Origin: Hydractinia symbiolongicarpus
Lineage: Eukaryota > Cnidaria > Hydrozoa > Anthoathecata > Hydractiniidae
Assembly (NCBI RefSeq): GCF_029227915.1
Contig: NC_079888.1
Span: forward strand, 8,973,001-9,037,000
Reading direction: 5' to 3'
Length of the DNA stretch: 64,000 nucleotides
The notes under the pieces are model-generated. The model was given only the letters and a program-made list of their open reading frames with translations, did not search any database and was not told the DNA's origin. Below are positions 9,393 through 21,392 of this stretch, one piece after another. The position numbers and the translations under genes are program-made. Position 1 is the stretch's first letter; each line of letters starts with the position of its first letter.

Positions 9393-10353
9393 TTTACCAC
9401 GAGATATGTCAGAAATGTTTTTCACATTGTACAACCAGAGATTTCACTTTTGCTAGTCTTCCAGACGTCGTTGTCAGCGCTAAAAAGCGTTGTATTCTGC
9501 GAACATTATTATTAAAAAGCAGTTGTCTTAGAACGTACAAATTTTAAAATACATATATTAAGTTTTGAGTAACTTTAGAAATGTAATGGATCTCCTAAAA
9601 GCACAAGTCTGCGAAGTTGTTTCATTTTCTTCCCCTTTTGTTATAACTTGTACCAGTTAACTTAAAGTTAACTTCAGAAAAGTAATTCTTTCGGCAAAAA
9701 GCAGTTTAATCTCGAGATAACTCGAATTTTGTTGTCTGTAAGTTGGATTGCTTTTTTGCAAAGGTAAATTTTGAACAAAGACAACTATTTCTTTGTGGTT
9801 CTGCTGAGGATCTAGTATTAGTTTTCTTAAGGTATGAAAAGGTGGTCATTTATACTAATGTATGCTTATACAAGTACTTGATATTAAACTTTTTTGTAAG
9901 TATTTGAATGTTTGTAAATGTCCATTTTTACTACACTTAATTATTGATATATTTATATATTTTTGGAAGCACGGAAACTTGAAATGAGTAAAATTTTAGC
10001 GTGTGACAAAAGTGACGCACAGAATTCATCCGACAAAGTTTAGTTAAACAAGCTACAACTGCGATATTAGACGTTTTCTGTGTTAGAATGCTGTCATCTT
10101 GGCTCCATAATATTTATCCACATTTCAAAATAATTTGTAATGCATAGCCAATAGACTTCCGTTCAATGTATTATAAAATTTTATTAACTTTATATCTATT
10201 TAGAGTTTTTAACACATATCTAACGCAGGAATTATATAGTCAGTTTGAAGGAAATTCACGTAAAAACTCCTCATATTAAGCGATTGATATGAAATTGTAT
10301 ATTTGTGCAATAGCCCATACCACCAGCTTTGGGCACATTTATAAATATATGTA

Positions 10354-10793
10354 CAGTTGACTCTCCCTATTTGGAATTCCCAAGGGGAAAAGGTTTTGTT
10401 CAAATTTTAGAGAGATTTGAATTATAGAAAGTCTCTGTAATTCGAACTTTCAGCTTCAGAGAGTGAAAATTCGAATTACAGAGAAAATTACGTTATTACA
10501 TTGGAGAGACGATCTCTTTCGACAAAACGAGTTGCATCATCAAGTGTTTATCTCAAATCGACAAATTGAATTTGTCAAAGCCCTGTTTACACCCTAAAAT
10601 TTTAATTAAGGAGAGAATCATGCTGAAGGGACCGAAAAACTGTTCAAATTAGAGAAAGTTTCGAATTAGAGAAATTCGAATTGTAGAAAGTTTTTTATAT
10701 GAGTTTCTTAAGGAAAATTGACGGTGACTGAGCACTTGTTCGAATTATGGAAATTTTCGAATTATAAAGATTCGAATTAAGGGGAGTCAACTG
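10354..10793. mobile_element. TA-flanked MITE, Tc1/pogo-like
   Basis: 440 bp with ends CAGTTGACTCTCCC and GGGGAGTCAACTG, flanked by TA (10352-10353 and 10794-10795). The interior repeats TTCGAATTA / AATTCGAA words, as expected for clustered transposase sites. No coding capacity. Confidence 0.75.
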
Positions 10794-10795
10794 TA

Positions 10796-12820
10796 GTTGG
10801 ATTTATTATTACTTCTGATGATAAATTTCTATGTTTACAATATCAAATGTATATTAAGACTTTTTTTCTATCAGGATTATTATCCAGATTGTGTGGTTAA
10901 TTCCAGGTAACGTGAGCTTTCGGGAATGCAAGGAACTGTTATGCCTAGACTAACATAGATTACGAATGCAAGCTCACGGGACAAATGTGTAAAATACAAG
11001 GGACAAGAGATCTTTCTTACCCTGATTTTAGGAGCTCCGGAGAGGACGAAAGTTTTACCGCCTCCATGGGTTTCTTGCTCATAATTATATTCTAGACATG
11101 GTATATTTTTACTACTTTCTATCATCGTAAAGTTTCACCCCAGTCCGCCTTCTAAAAATCAGACCCAATTTCTTCCATCGTTCAAGTAGATTTAAGGACT
11201 CTTCGAAGCTAGTGAGTATAATAATAATTCTAATTGACAGAAAGTTGCAAAAGCAATCATATTTTCCCAAACTTTCATCCTTTATCTTCACATTAATGTG
11301 AATACCACGGAAATGCAGCTGACGGGACCAAAAATCTGATTGAAAGATCCAAAATAACAAAAAGTCCGAAATATTGGCGGCTGCTCTCACAGAGTTAATC
11401 CTACGGAAAGTCCAAATGTTACTGTGAACCGCAAGCTTTCATTGTTTCATTCAATTACATCCATGCACATTTAATCTTTTTAAGCCGTCTTGTCTGGCAC
11501 ATGGTAGATAAGCTTCATGACAAAAATAGGTTAAGCAATACCAGTTAAAATATACATAGGCGCACAGTACACCCGCAGCTCTTATTGCGGAGGTTTAAAA
11601 TTTGATGACTTCATAAGGGGGATTAACCCAAAAAATTATTTTTTTTATATATATGATTTAACTTATCCATGAAATCACGAAAAAATATCACTTTGACCCT
11701 GAATGTTGTGATTTCTACGTAAACCAGTAGCTGTTGCACCTCGAAGAATTTGCCTTTTTTACGGAATTCGTTTGATACCAATAGCCCGGGACAGGACAAC
11801 AATAATGATGTTGAAGTGTTCAAAACAAAAATTCGAAGCTCGCGTATAGGTCAAAAGCATACTGAGATTAACTTCTGCCGTCGCATTTATGTTGTCTTCA
11901 AAGTATTATACCCAGTATTAAATGTTATAAACCATACATAAGAACAAATTTGTTGATTTATTATGAGTAACAACAACGACAATAAAACAATGCTATATTA
12001 CAAAGCCATCCAACAAAGATGACACTGAAAATGCCAATCAAACTTAAAAAAATGCGTTGCAAATTGAGAAAACAATCTATACTAAAAAATAAAAATTAAC
12101 TCTCTTTATACAATATCCTTTAACTTAAAGGAAAAAAAATTAAAATAAGCACTTATTCTGACCAAACATTACAGTTTTTTTTTCACAGGAACAACTTTTT
12201 CTGAACACATTTACGCCATAAACCGCCCAGATTCGGCTTTCTTCTACTTTCAAAGGGGTCGAAATTTTAATAAAAATTTTCAAAGAAAAAGCGGGATTTT
12301 TTTTAAATTTTTTTTTGTTAGAAGTATAAAAAAAATTAAAAAAAAACAACATTAAAGCTGTTGACATTTTTTCTATTACATATTAAACAATAAATTTCTG
12401 CGTTAACTTCTCCTTTATCTCCTATAGCTGTACTGGTTGTGCATGACCGTTTGCAACAAGTCGATTATACTTTCTACACTTTTCTTTAAATCGATTTTTT
12501 TTATTTAGAAACTGTTTATATTTGTGATAGGCTTTAGACGTAACATGTGATACAATTTTAGTAATTGTTGGTAAAAATTACGTCATTAAAATATTGTTGA
12601 CAATTCCCCCGATTGGGCTAATTGTCACATTGAATTCCATTAAAAGTCAAGTCAGAAATGCGCGATTACTGAAATAAAAAGAAGAACAGACAGATTTGAG
12701 TGAATTCAGTATATTTTAGAAAAAGCAGTTTTAGATTAACTAGATTAAAGGGCTAAAATCTAAATAAAAGCTTTTGAAATGGGCAAGAATTTTCCACGGT
12801 ATCTTTAGACACGTTTTGAC
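10796..12820. other. Intergenic, no gene recognised
   Basis: Short ORFs only, none with a recognisable domain. The strand is very AT-rich from 11.9 to 12.6 kb with long A and T runs. Confidence 0.35.
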
Positions 12821-12821
12821 A

Positions 12822-12950
12822 TCTATATAATAATGCCCGTATACCCTCCTCTGTCTCTGTTCAAAATGGTACCGCTAATGGCGAGAAAAACAAAATGCGG
12901 AATTTAAAGGACTGGCAAACCTGTGGATTTATCTACGGGTGATTGACTAA
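12822..12950 (+). mobile_element. Mini-Helitron, plus orientation
   Basis: 129 bp that begins TC after an A and ends CTAA before a T. A degenerate hairpin CTGTGGATTTATCTACGG lies just before the end. It shares the CCCGTATAC 5' region with the copies at 33041 and 61449. No coding capacity. Confidence 0.6.
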
Positions 12951-13235
12951 TATTTTATAGTGATACAGCAGTCACTGTCGAACAGAGACAACATGTACAA
13001 ATGGTACTTAATTGGCTGGGTAAGCTTTGTGGATATAGAACAATGCACCGAAAATTCAGACAGACCTGTAGTCTCCGTCCACACAGGGCTCTAGTTCATG
13101 TAGAAATATGTAAGCGCGTATTGTGTAGCCTTCAGCAAATTGGCAACAATGTATTTTTTTTTCGTTAAATGACCATGACAAGTCTATAAGTAAGTAAGTA
13201 AGTTATATTTGCCATCATTATAAAATCATTAAACA

Positions 13236-13290
13236 CTAGTCGTTAGCCCGTGGAAAAATCCCGTCGCAGCTAAGCTACCATTTTGAAAGA
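13236..13290 (-). mobile_element. Truncated mini-Helitron end, minus orientation
   Basis: The CTAG end at 13236-13239 is followed by the GTTAGCCCGTGGAAAAATC arm and the CAGCTAAGCTACCATTTTG body segment seen at 33.1 kb. The second hairpin arm and the 5' end are missing. Confidence 0.5.
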
Positions 13291-13520
13291 AATTGAAAAC
13301 AAATAAATAAGATAATAAACTATATATAGTATTAAAATGCATCATAAAATATATAGAACTAAATTACAGCAAATTTTCTGAGTGTTGATATGTTTGATGG
13401 CTGGATAACACAAAACAAGCCAAGGCGAGATTTTCATTGTGGTCCATTTCTAGCCTTATAGAAAAAAAAGATAAACAAAACGAAAACGAAAAGATTATCA
13501 AAAGATCATATGAATTTAAT

Positions 13521-14640
13521 TCACAAAACATCTGAGTCTCTGCTCGTTATAACATCAAAATAGTGCTTTTTTAGGTTGTGTTTAAAATTGTTTGTAGTAC
13601 TAGATCTTTTAAGACCCTCAGGAAGAATTTCCATAAGGTAGGAAAGACACTGTTGACCTTGGGATGTTTTTACACAAGATTGTTCAAGCCTCTGGAAAAC
13701 AAGTCGAAGCTTTTCTATGACTTGATGGAATAAATACATCGAACATGTACAGAGGACATTTTTTCTGAAAAAATTAATATGCATGATTGTTTACGCATAC
13801 TTTAAAGCTTTCGCCAACAGGTAGCCAATTCATTTCTTTAAAATCCGTAGTACCTACATGTGTCTGCTACTTTTTTGTAGAACGAGCGAACACATTTGTT
13901 TTGAGCAACCTGGAGCTTCTTTTTTACAACTTTTGTCAGGTTTGGACACCACACAGTACTGGCATAGTCGAAATGCGGTAGAGTTACAAAAAAGTCGACG
14001 CAGATCCTTGTTCAAAAATGAGCTTTGACGATAAAGAAATTTAATTTTGCCATTAATTTTGTTAATCACATGTAAGGCCATTGTCTCACCAGACAGTGAT
14101 TGGTCAAAGATGCAACCAAGCTATTCAACTTTCGTATGCTGCTTGATTTCTACTCCATTGTAGGAAATATTAAGTTTTTCTGCTTTCTTAATTTTCCCCT
14201 GGAGGCAAAAAGAATAGACTTAGTTTTATCTTCACCAAAGTGTATGCTGAGTTTGTTGTTCACAAGCCAATCACATAAATTACTAAAGTCTGTAATAAGA
14301 GCATTTTCCATCTCATTTATGTCTTTGTGTTTAAATATGAGACATGATTATCTGCGGAGAGAAAAGATCACATTTTATTAAAGCTTGTGGCATATCGTTT
14401 ACATAAAGTAAGACCAGAAGTGGACCCAAAATAAAACCTTGGGGACCACCACATTCCAGTTTACCTGGATTAGATGATAAGTTATCTATTGACACACAAA
14501 ATGTTCTGTTTGCAAGTTAAGACCTCAACAAAAGAATTACTTCATTTAAAAATCCAAGAGTTTCTAATTTTTCTGTAGTTCTGATTGTTGTCGTCGTAGC
14601 TTTTGTTGACAAATCTGTTTTTATAGTCATTATTTCTAGG
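13521..14640 (-). pseudogene. Decayed non-LTR (LINE) reverse transcriptase, C-terminal half
   Basis: Read on the minus strand, frames that switch several times give LINE landmarks in order: KLECGGPQGFILGPLL and LLYVNDMPQA (RT motifs near 14.4 kb), a damaged YADD region near 14.34-14.37 kb where the catalytic Asp pair is lost to frameshift and substitution, DWLVNNKLSIHFGE, HVINKINGKIKFLYRQSSFLN and, at the end, CLSYLMEILPEGLK with FKHNLKKHYFD. The order and motifs are those of a CR1/jockey-like element. Multiple frameshifts and stops make it non-functional. The 5' end and endonuclease are not visible. Confidence 0.85.
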
Positions 14641-14985
14641 ATCTATATATGTAGGCCCTATATATGTCCTTAGTAACCACCTGGTAACGAACATACTAAT
14701 AATTATATAACCAATACAGCATCTTAGATATCAAACAAAAATAAATACAAAGGCATTGATGCAATGTTTCTCTTGAAGATAGGTTTTTCCCTACGGATTA
14801 ACAAGCTCTCTTTAAGTACTAAAACAAAATTAGTATATGCGGTGGAGAGTTTACTGAAGTTGTCAAAATTCGGTACGTTTATTGCCGTATATAACATGTT
14901 CTAGCACAGCACTAGGATTTTGAGTTTTGACAATTTTTCCAGTCAAAAAGGAAAACCCCATAAGTTCGCAAGCTCTAACTTTCAA
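14641..14985. other. Intergenic upstream of the small secreted-protein gene
   Basis: No ORF. It presumably holds the promoter and 5' UTR of the gene at 14986, but no convincing TATA box can be assigned. Confidence 0.3.
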
Positions 14986-15450
14986 ATGTCGCGCAGTTTT
15001 GCCGTAATATATGGCGTTGGCATATTACTCTGCCCTCTAGAAAGCGGTTGGATATTACAGGGGACCGGTGTTTGCGTTGTTGGTAAAGGTATTATATATG
15101 GAGGATTCACTTTGACACAAGGTGGCTTTCTAATGGATTTGAAATTACAGCACACTGGTAAAAGCACATTAAAATGTTCTTATTTGACTGCACCTACCAA
15201 CTTTGGATGCGGAACAAGCAAAGAAAACATAGGTGTGGTGGTGACTGACAAGCACAATAATGTAATAATCCCTGAAATAACATTACTTGCCAGCAAGAGA
15301 GAATTTTTTTTAGCAGGATTTCACGCTAACTTTGATCACATCATATTCAGCAATTATACCAAGCTAGTCCTACCTGGGCAAAAGATGAGACTTTGGTACT
15401 CGCGAGACCTTTTTAATACAGAAGGACTCGGTAACTCTAGATCTTCCTGA
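14986..15450 (+). CDS. Small secreted cnidarian-type protein
   Basis: The ATG at 14986 is preferred over the open frame further upstream because it starts a signal peptide (MSRSFAVIYGVGILLC). The product of 154 residues is beta-rich, with three Cys after the signal (GVCVVG, LKCSY, FGCGTS) and the endings VVVTDKHNNVI and LRLWYSRDL-like LWYSRDLFNTEG. The W-Y-x-x-D-L-x-x-x-x-E-G pattern is one I associate with short extracellular domains in cnidarian proteins; that link is from memory and is not proved here. Such domains usually run on past EG-x-N to further Cys, so this copy may be C-terminally truncated or continue in another exon. Its likely place is secreted or extracellular. Confidence 0.6.
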   Translation: MSRSFAVIYGVGILLCPLESGWILQGTGVCVVGKGIIYGGFTLTQGGFLMDLKLQHTGKSTLKCSYLTAPTNFGCGTSKENIGVVVTDKHNNVIIPEITLLASKREFFLAGFHANFDHIIFSNYTKLVLPGQKMRLWYSRDLFNTEGLGNSRSS

Positions 15451-17570
15451 TAAGATTCGTACGCCAAATTTTGTTTGTCAGTAAAGGCTAGATATTTACT
15501 TGATCTCGCTTTAAGATCTCGACAGCCCTTTCATTTCTTCAGAATTAAAGTGTTTTAAAACCTATTACATTAAAGAACTTCCAGAAAGGGTTAATAATTA
15601 TCCTTCTTGGATATAATCTTAGTATTTTTGGATACCAGTTTTTAGAATCAACTATACAATATCGCATACCATACATGTAGCCGCAGAAACTACACTTTTT
15701 ATAGGCGCTTACATGTATATATTCGCATCAAAAACACTTGCATAGGATTAGTCGTAACCATATATCTGCACACTAGTAAAAAAAAATTCTTTTTATTCTT
15801 ATAAATATTTTTGTTTGAGTTTTTACAGTAGGACTTATTATATGATCTACAATGTGTGTGCCAAATAAAAAGAAAGTAAAATATGTTTCCTATCCTTATC
15901 TATTTACAATAAAATGACTCTTCATCCCAATGAAATAAACTAAAAATATACTACAGATATAATACGAATGAATAAAAGCAATGCAGCAGAAGGGACAAAA
16001 AGAAAATAACAGCTACTGCATGGCATAAAATGAGGCATACAAGAAACTAGCACACAAGATAGAGGAAAATATGCATTGGCAAAAAAAAATTAAGATATAA
16101 ATCAAAACAAAAATTAAAGAATAAAAAAAAATCATTTTCTCGCATGAGATCTTGCCATTGCAACGTCCGGCAAATAGGTTTTAACGTTTTTGCAGAAGGT
16201 GTAATGAACGCTTTTTTTATTTTTGAAGGTAGCTTATTGAAATATTTACTTAATGAACGAAAAACTAACAAAACTAACCACCTGTAAAATTCTTAACACT
16301 TGCTTGGCATGGTACTATTTACTTGACTTAATGTTATTGTTGTTGTTTTGTTTTCGGTGCTTTTTTCAAAAGACCCTTTCTTTTCCAGTCAAAAGATAGT
16401 TAGATCTTGAAAATTTGTGTTGCCATTGGGAGAGGGACATACTTACGATTTTACAATAAATTATAAAGCAGGACTGTAGATTTTTTAATGTGGGAGAAAT
16501 GAATTTAGAGATGTAAATTCGATTAAAACTGCAAGATATTTATCTTTTTTAGAGATAAACATTGTAATCGGGACTAGTGTTCTTGTTTTGCCTTGAAAAA
16601 AATGTTTTGAAGAGCGTCACGTTTTCCTGTTATTTTTGGCACACAAAAATAGATGTGGAAAAACTAGCCTTGAGGATCATTCTTTCACTTATCAAATAAA
16701 CCAACTGGTATTCAACTCATATTTGATCTCATTTTCTATAACTAATTCAAAGCTTTAATTTTTTTTGAGAATCTACAATGAGTTTTGCTTTATTATCACT
16801 TAATTCCACATAGAAATTGTCTGAAAAACGATGCACGCTTTTCCGTTCATAAGAGTATGCTTTATAAGAATCTCATAAGAGACTTCGTGCTAAAAAGCAA
16901 ATACTTCTATTGCTTAGAACAATAGAGAAGTAAGAATACTGACCAGCCTGGTTAGAATTTTGGTATTCCTTAAAAAAAACGTGTATCGAATTGGACTAAT
17001 CGGGTAATGCGAGAAACAAAACTTTTAATTCTTCGTAGGTTACGTTTCTGTTTATTGGACAGGGTGGTTGCCAAGCCTTCTGTATACTCATTAAAACTCT
17101 TTAAATCTCCTTGTTTTTTAAAAACTTTGTACTCGACTTAGAAATACTATATTTCTGCAGACACATCATGTTCTTCACTCATGTCATCACCTTTACGACC
17201 GCTTCAACTATTCGGAATTTATTCACAATATGAGAATGTCGTCAAATCACCAATATATTTTTTTTTCAGGAAATGCCGTTATCTTAGAAAGGGTTGAAAT
17301 TTATCATTAAAAGTTCTCCAATGGTTGATAATTAATGCTTGCTTGTTTATTTCCAATCGAAATTATAGTTAGCGAACCAATGGTCCATCAGTTTTTTTTT
17401 AAAATAAGAAAATGAAACAGAATAGCTCATTTCACAGTACGTGAACAATTTTATCATTCCCACATGCAAGTGCATTATTTGCAGAATAAAATTCAAAATA
17501 GAAAATTACTTTTGCTAGATGTGTTGTTTGGAATTCATGCATGCGAAAATATTATTGGTTTCCATATGCA
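15451..17570. other. Intergenic, no gene recognised
   Basis: About 2 kb with no supported ORF. The sequence is AT-rich with A runs near 15.8 and 16.1 kb. No repeat structure stands out. Confidence 0.35.
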
Positions 17571-17579
17571 AATACGATA

Positions 17580-17665
17580 CGTGATTGGTTAAGAGCTCTT
17601 GTTCTTGAGAGAAGTGAGTTTACAAAGTTGGTTTTCACTTTTAACAACAAAAAACTATATATACT
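17580..17665 (+). promoter_or_regulatory. Candidate promoter of the 18.3-kb gene
   Basis: GTGATTGGTTAAG (inverted CCAAT box, about 17580-17592) lies some 65 bases before AACTATATATACTGCG (TATA-like, about 17651-17666). The same ATTGG-then-TATA order is found in the promoters of the related genes at 41 and 59 kb. The distance to the ATG (over 600 bases) fits a 5' intron or a spliced-off leader. Confidence 0.35.
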
Positions 17666-18294
17666 GCGAAAAGATGTTTGTACATAAGTTCGTAAACAAT
17701 CATTGAAGCATTACCTAGCAACTAATCTCAATACATCTGCATGAAAAACATTTTATTTTATAATTCTCACCTTACTGCACCAAAGAGGTTTTAGATCAAT
17801 TGAAAAAAGGTAACTCTTTTCGTAGTGGTTTTTTATTATCTTTTTTTGTTAATATTTTCAAGAGTAATTATTCTTGTACAATATATTGTACATATGTAAT
17901 CGCAGCGTATAATATATTGCATACAATTGTACATTCTTGTAAAAATTCTGTTAAATGTTTGGTCAGCGTGAAGATAACCAAGTTAACAAACGTCTGTAAT
18001 TGTTCAGTTGCACTTTTTCGGCAGATGCGTATTTTCTTTCGAAGGGCAATTTTAAAGTTTAGGTCAGAAAAGGCTGAGTAAATAGGGAAGGGTCTTCTAA
18101 CAAATAAAAAAATAGGAGTTATCAACAAAAGTTTGAAAAGCCTAAGCAGGTCTGGAAATCTTCACACTTCGCCAGCATAACATAAATAAATTTACATTCT
18201 TAAAACTAGCCATAAAATATTGATATAGTCGATAGTTATGCTTATTCAATCCAGCTATATATTCTCATATTATTAATCTTTTTTTTAGATCAAC

Positions 18295-18990
18295 ATGAAG
18301 TATAGTTTAGTCTTTCTCCTGGTGATAATCTGTGCATTTATTTACACTGGTTATGCGGATTTACAAAGTGAAATAAAACAAGAATGCATCAAACCAGATT
18401 TTACCATACAGACTAAAACAGCTATAACATTGCTTGGTAAAAAGTTAAACATGCCTATAGGTCGTACGCATATCCGAGTACAAGTACTTCCCTTTGAAAC
18501 TATTAGAAAAGAAGTTTGTGACAAATACCCTAAAAATGGATGTCCTATCAAGTTAAAGGCCTGGAAAGAGACTATGGAAAACTTAAGAGATGACTTACAT
18601 ACGATTGATACAAAATGGTTCCGCAGAAGCGCCCGAAACGCCGTTCCGCAATACGCAAGAGCCAACACTGGAAACAAAAAAATGGTCACTGCTAGTTTAA
18701 AAGCTGTAATAGAGTCGCAAGGTCCGTGTGAAAAGAGTTTAGCCGAAAAAATTGGAAATTTGCTAAAATACATGAATAGTGCCACTGCTAATATACGTCC
18801 TGGTTATGCTACGGTAAGTCGTCGTATTGGCGAGAGGGTGGATCCATTATTAATGACAGAAGTTACTACCGGAAACGTTATCGAAAGTAAGTTGACGCCG
18901 CATTCAAAGCACTTAAAAGAAACGTGGCATAACGATTTTATGCGGAATAGTGGATCCATTCTTACCTCTGATAATGAAAGATTGAGGTGA
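18295..18990 (+). CDS. Secreted LHTID/TSD-family protein, intact member
   Basis: 231 residues. The ATG is preceded by a strong acceptor, TTTTTTTTAG, eight bases upstream. Residues 1-21 are a signal peptide (YSLVFLLVIICAFIYTGYA). The mature part has Cys after the signal (KQECIKP), GRTHIRVQVLPFETIR with a Cys nearby (EVCDKYPKNGC), the family block LRDDLHTIDTKW, a basic middle, SATANIRPGY, RRIGERVDPLL, and the end GSILTSDNE. The family is not one I can name. Where related copies have AHV-x-P, this one has VQVLP, so a His proposed as catalytic is Gln here. It is the only copy in the window with no lesion. Likely secreted or lumenal; mostly helical by sequence. Confidence 0.85.
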   Translation: MKYSLVFLLVIICAFIYTGYADLQSEIKQECIKPDFTIQTKTAITLLGKKLNMPIGRTHIRVQVLPFETIRKEVCDKYPKNGCPIKLKAWKETMENLRDDLHTIDTKWFRRSARNAVPQYARANTGNKKMVTASLKAVIESQGPCEKSLAEKIGNLLKYMNSATANIRPGYATVSRRIGERVDPLLMTEVTTGNVIESKLTPHSKHLKETWHNDFMRNSGSILTSDNERLR

Positions 18991-19550
18991 ATGTTAACGG
19001 TTAGTTTACACTAAGATTATAAAAACATCAATCTGTTAAAGTTTAATTAGCGAACTTCGTAAAGTATATGCCGTATTAAAATATTTGAAGAAACAAAAAC
19101 AATGTATTATCTTCTTTTGTGTAATGTAAAGGATACTCTATTTAGCCGCGATTTTTTTTGAAAAAATAATTTTTAAAACATTCTCATGGAGTAAATTCTG
19201 AAGTTTCTGATAATATAAAAAAATATTCTCTCCAACCAAACTCGTTAAAATTTATTTGATGCCATTGCTATTGGTAATAAAAAACCGATTTCGATAGGTA
19301 ATGGTGTTTCCCCAATTATAAAATTTGCAGGAAGAATGTAATCCGTTTTTAAGAAACGATGAAACTTTATATAAAATATGTCAAACATGCACATATATAT
19401 ATGCTTAGTATATAACAAACAGTTTTGATCCGAATATCTCTCACCAGTGTAAGCCAGACTTTAACATAATTGTGTAAGCCAGACTTTGAAGGCAACACTT
19501 ATATGTAAATTACGGTTAGATTTGCCCCAAGTGTAATCCCTTATTTGTTC
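18991..19550. other. 3' flank of the 18.3-kb gene
   Basis: No gene. AATAAA-like words after 19030 could be polyadenylation signals. A short direct repeat GTGTAAGCCAGACTTT occurs at about 19447 and 19472. Confidence 0.35.
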
Positions 19551-19744
19551 GTTTGTTTGTTTGTTTGTTTGTTTGTTTGTTTGTTTGTTTGTTTGTTTGT
19601 TTGTTTGTTTGTTTGTTTGTTTGTTTGTTTGTTTGTTTGTTTGTTTGTTTGTTTGTTTGTTTGTTTGTTTGTTTGTTTGTTTGTTTGTTTGTTTGTTTGT
19701 TTGTTTGTTTGTTTGTTTGTTTGTTTGTTTGTTTGTTTGTTTGT
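19551..19744. repeat. (GTTT)n tetranucleotide microsatellite
   Basis: About 48 perfect units. It is open in several frames on both strands only because the repeat lacks stop codons; the Cys-Leu-Phe-Val or Thr-Asn-Lys-Gln products are artefacts. Confidence 0.98.
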
Positions 19745-20159
19745 GTACGAATAGGTACCATACATACTAATTGTTAGTCTGTAGTAAATCGTCTGACGTA
19801 CATGTTCCCTGCATGTGTATTTCGTGAATTCTTGCTCACCTATTTGCGCACGAAGTAATGAAATTACCTGGACGGGCGTTTATTGTTATTAATTTGAGGG
19901 CGATTATAATGACGGGTTTAATTCTAAACCCCTTTGTTCAAATAAGAAACTTTGTAACATATGTATAAACAAAGTGCATCATAAGAGTATCCTGTGGATA
20001 CATCCACATCTTGGTCTGTCCTTTACATATTCCATTTCCTATTTGCTATTTCGTGTTCGACTATAAAAACGCGCAAAGAGATACCTTAACGGTTCTATTA
20101 AGTTCTAGGTGTCTATTTAGTCTTGCTGTCTTAAGGGTGGGTGGTTAATCAAGCACTGG

Positions 20160-20560
20160 GCGCTCATTGAGATATCTTAAAATACCGTACGCAGGAGGGG
20201 AATACTCAAACACTTGCTTAGTCGCACGGATTTCCAAATCGAATCATTTGGCATGCAGGTTTCCGAATGTCTAGTCAATAAGGCTGGTGGAAAAATCCAC
20301 TTAGGAAAACTGAAACTTAGCAAAACTGTCACTTCAACTTCGATAACGTCAGCAAAAATGCTTAAATGTACAAAAAAAATAATTTTCAAATTTTTTTAAC
20401 TGTTGCGTCTATCATGTAGATCCTGAAACGCTGATCAAGAAAATGTATAAGATCGTGTGCTTTAGACAAACAGGTAAATAAGTATTGTGGTTTAAAGGTT
20501 TTTGATGGTGTCATCAACCCGTCCATTTCGAAACGGATTTGGGCACTCAGGTTTGGGAAA
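20160..20560 (-). repeat. Interspersed repeat related to 62.7-63.1 kb
   Basis: GTCAATAAGGCTGG and GGAAAAATCCACTT at 20275 match GTCAATAAAGCCCATGG at 62699. GCTGATCAAGAAAATGTATA at 20431 recurs at about 62852 and 62992. GTCATCAAC-x-C..CATTTCGAAACGGATT near 20510-20540 recurs at 63070-63100. The left end has a Helitron-like hairpin but the base beside CTAG is not the expected T. Confidence 0.55.
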
Positions 20561-20564
20561 ATTA

Positions 20565-21390
20565 CCCACGCGGTACAACATGACCAACGTTACGACCTAC
20601 GATCGAAGTTATAACTGCAGTGGCTTCACCAATCTTATAAACGCATTGACGTCAGTCCAAATGCATTGACGTCGCACCGTAACGTAGGAAAGATTAACAA
20701 ATTAGACATAACTTTTTTGGCGACATCAAAGGAAAATGAAGATATTCACTGTGGCAGTCACAAATCTTTTCGTATTAAGTTGTCCTTACGGATATCTCAG
20801 ATGTTCGTTAATCTCTGTCCAGCAAATTTCATTCACGCAATTTCCTGGGAGTGTATGCTTCAATTTCAATTTCACGTAACACAGAGAAACATAGAATATA
20901 CTGAGTAATAAACAAGTTAATTCAACATAGAGAGTTGGCTTCAAAATTATTCGCTTATAAGTTCATAAATGTTTAGGATCTATTCAACATTTTAAATGGG
21001 TCAATCAAAGACTTTTTCTAATTGATTTAATAAAAATATCATTACTTTAGCACAAGTATGTATTACTTGTTATCACGAAATAAATACTAAAACGAAAAGA
21101 AAAAAAAAGTGTAAAGTGACTGTAGTGTATTGAAAACTATATATTTGTGCATTAATCCGGTCTACAGAAATAATTTAGTGTGCTGAAAGAACACGCAGCA
21201 GGAGTATATCCTTTATCAGTTACTTTACAACCTGTTGTAACATCGATGATAAAGCCTGACTGACAATCTATAAGGCTAGTAACTATAGTTACCTGTGTGT
21301 AAGATGAATACGTAAAAAACAGTTCAAAAGCATGTGCCTACCTTTTCCCCACATCTAAACTTCATCTTTGCATTTTAAGTGAATCTGATT
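20565..21390. other. Intergenic with a short repeat
   Basis: No gene. About 20655-20750 resembles 59190-59270 (CGTAACGT..AAAGATTAACA, GACATCAAAGGAAAATGA), so another dispersed repeat passes through here. Confidence 0.35.
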
Positions 21391-21392
21391 TG

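Noticed and set aside
19516-19777. ORFs of 60-80 codons on both strands
   Set aside because: They are translations of (GTTT)n and have no stop only because of the repeat.
20271-20320. Canonical Helitron end
   Set aside because: The hairpin and CTAG are present, but the flanking base is A and not T on the element strand.
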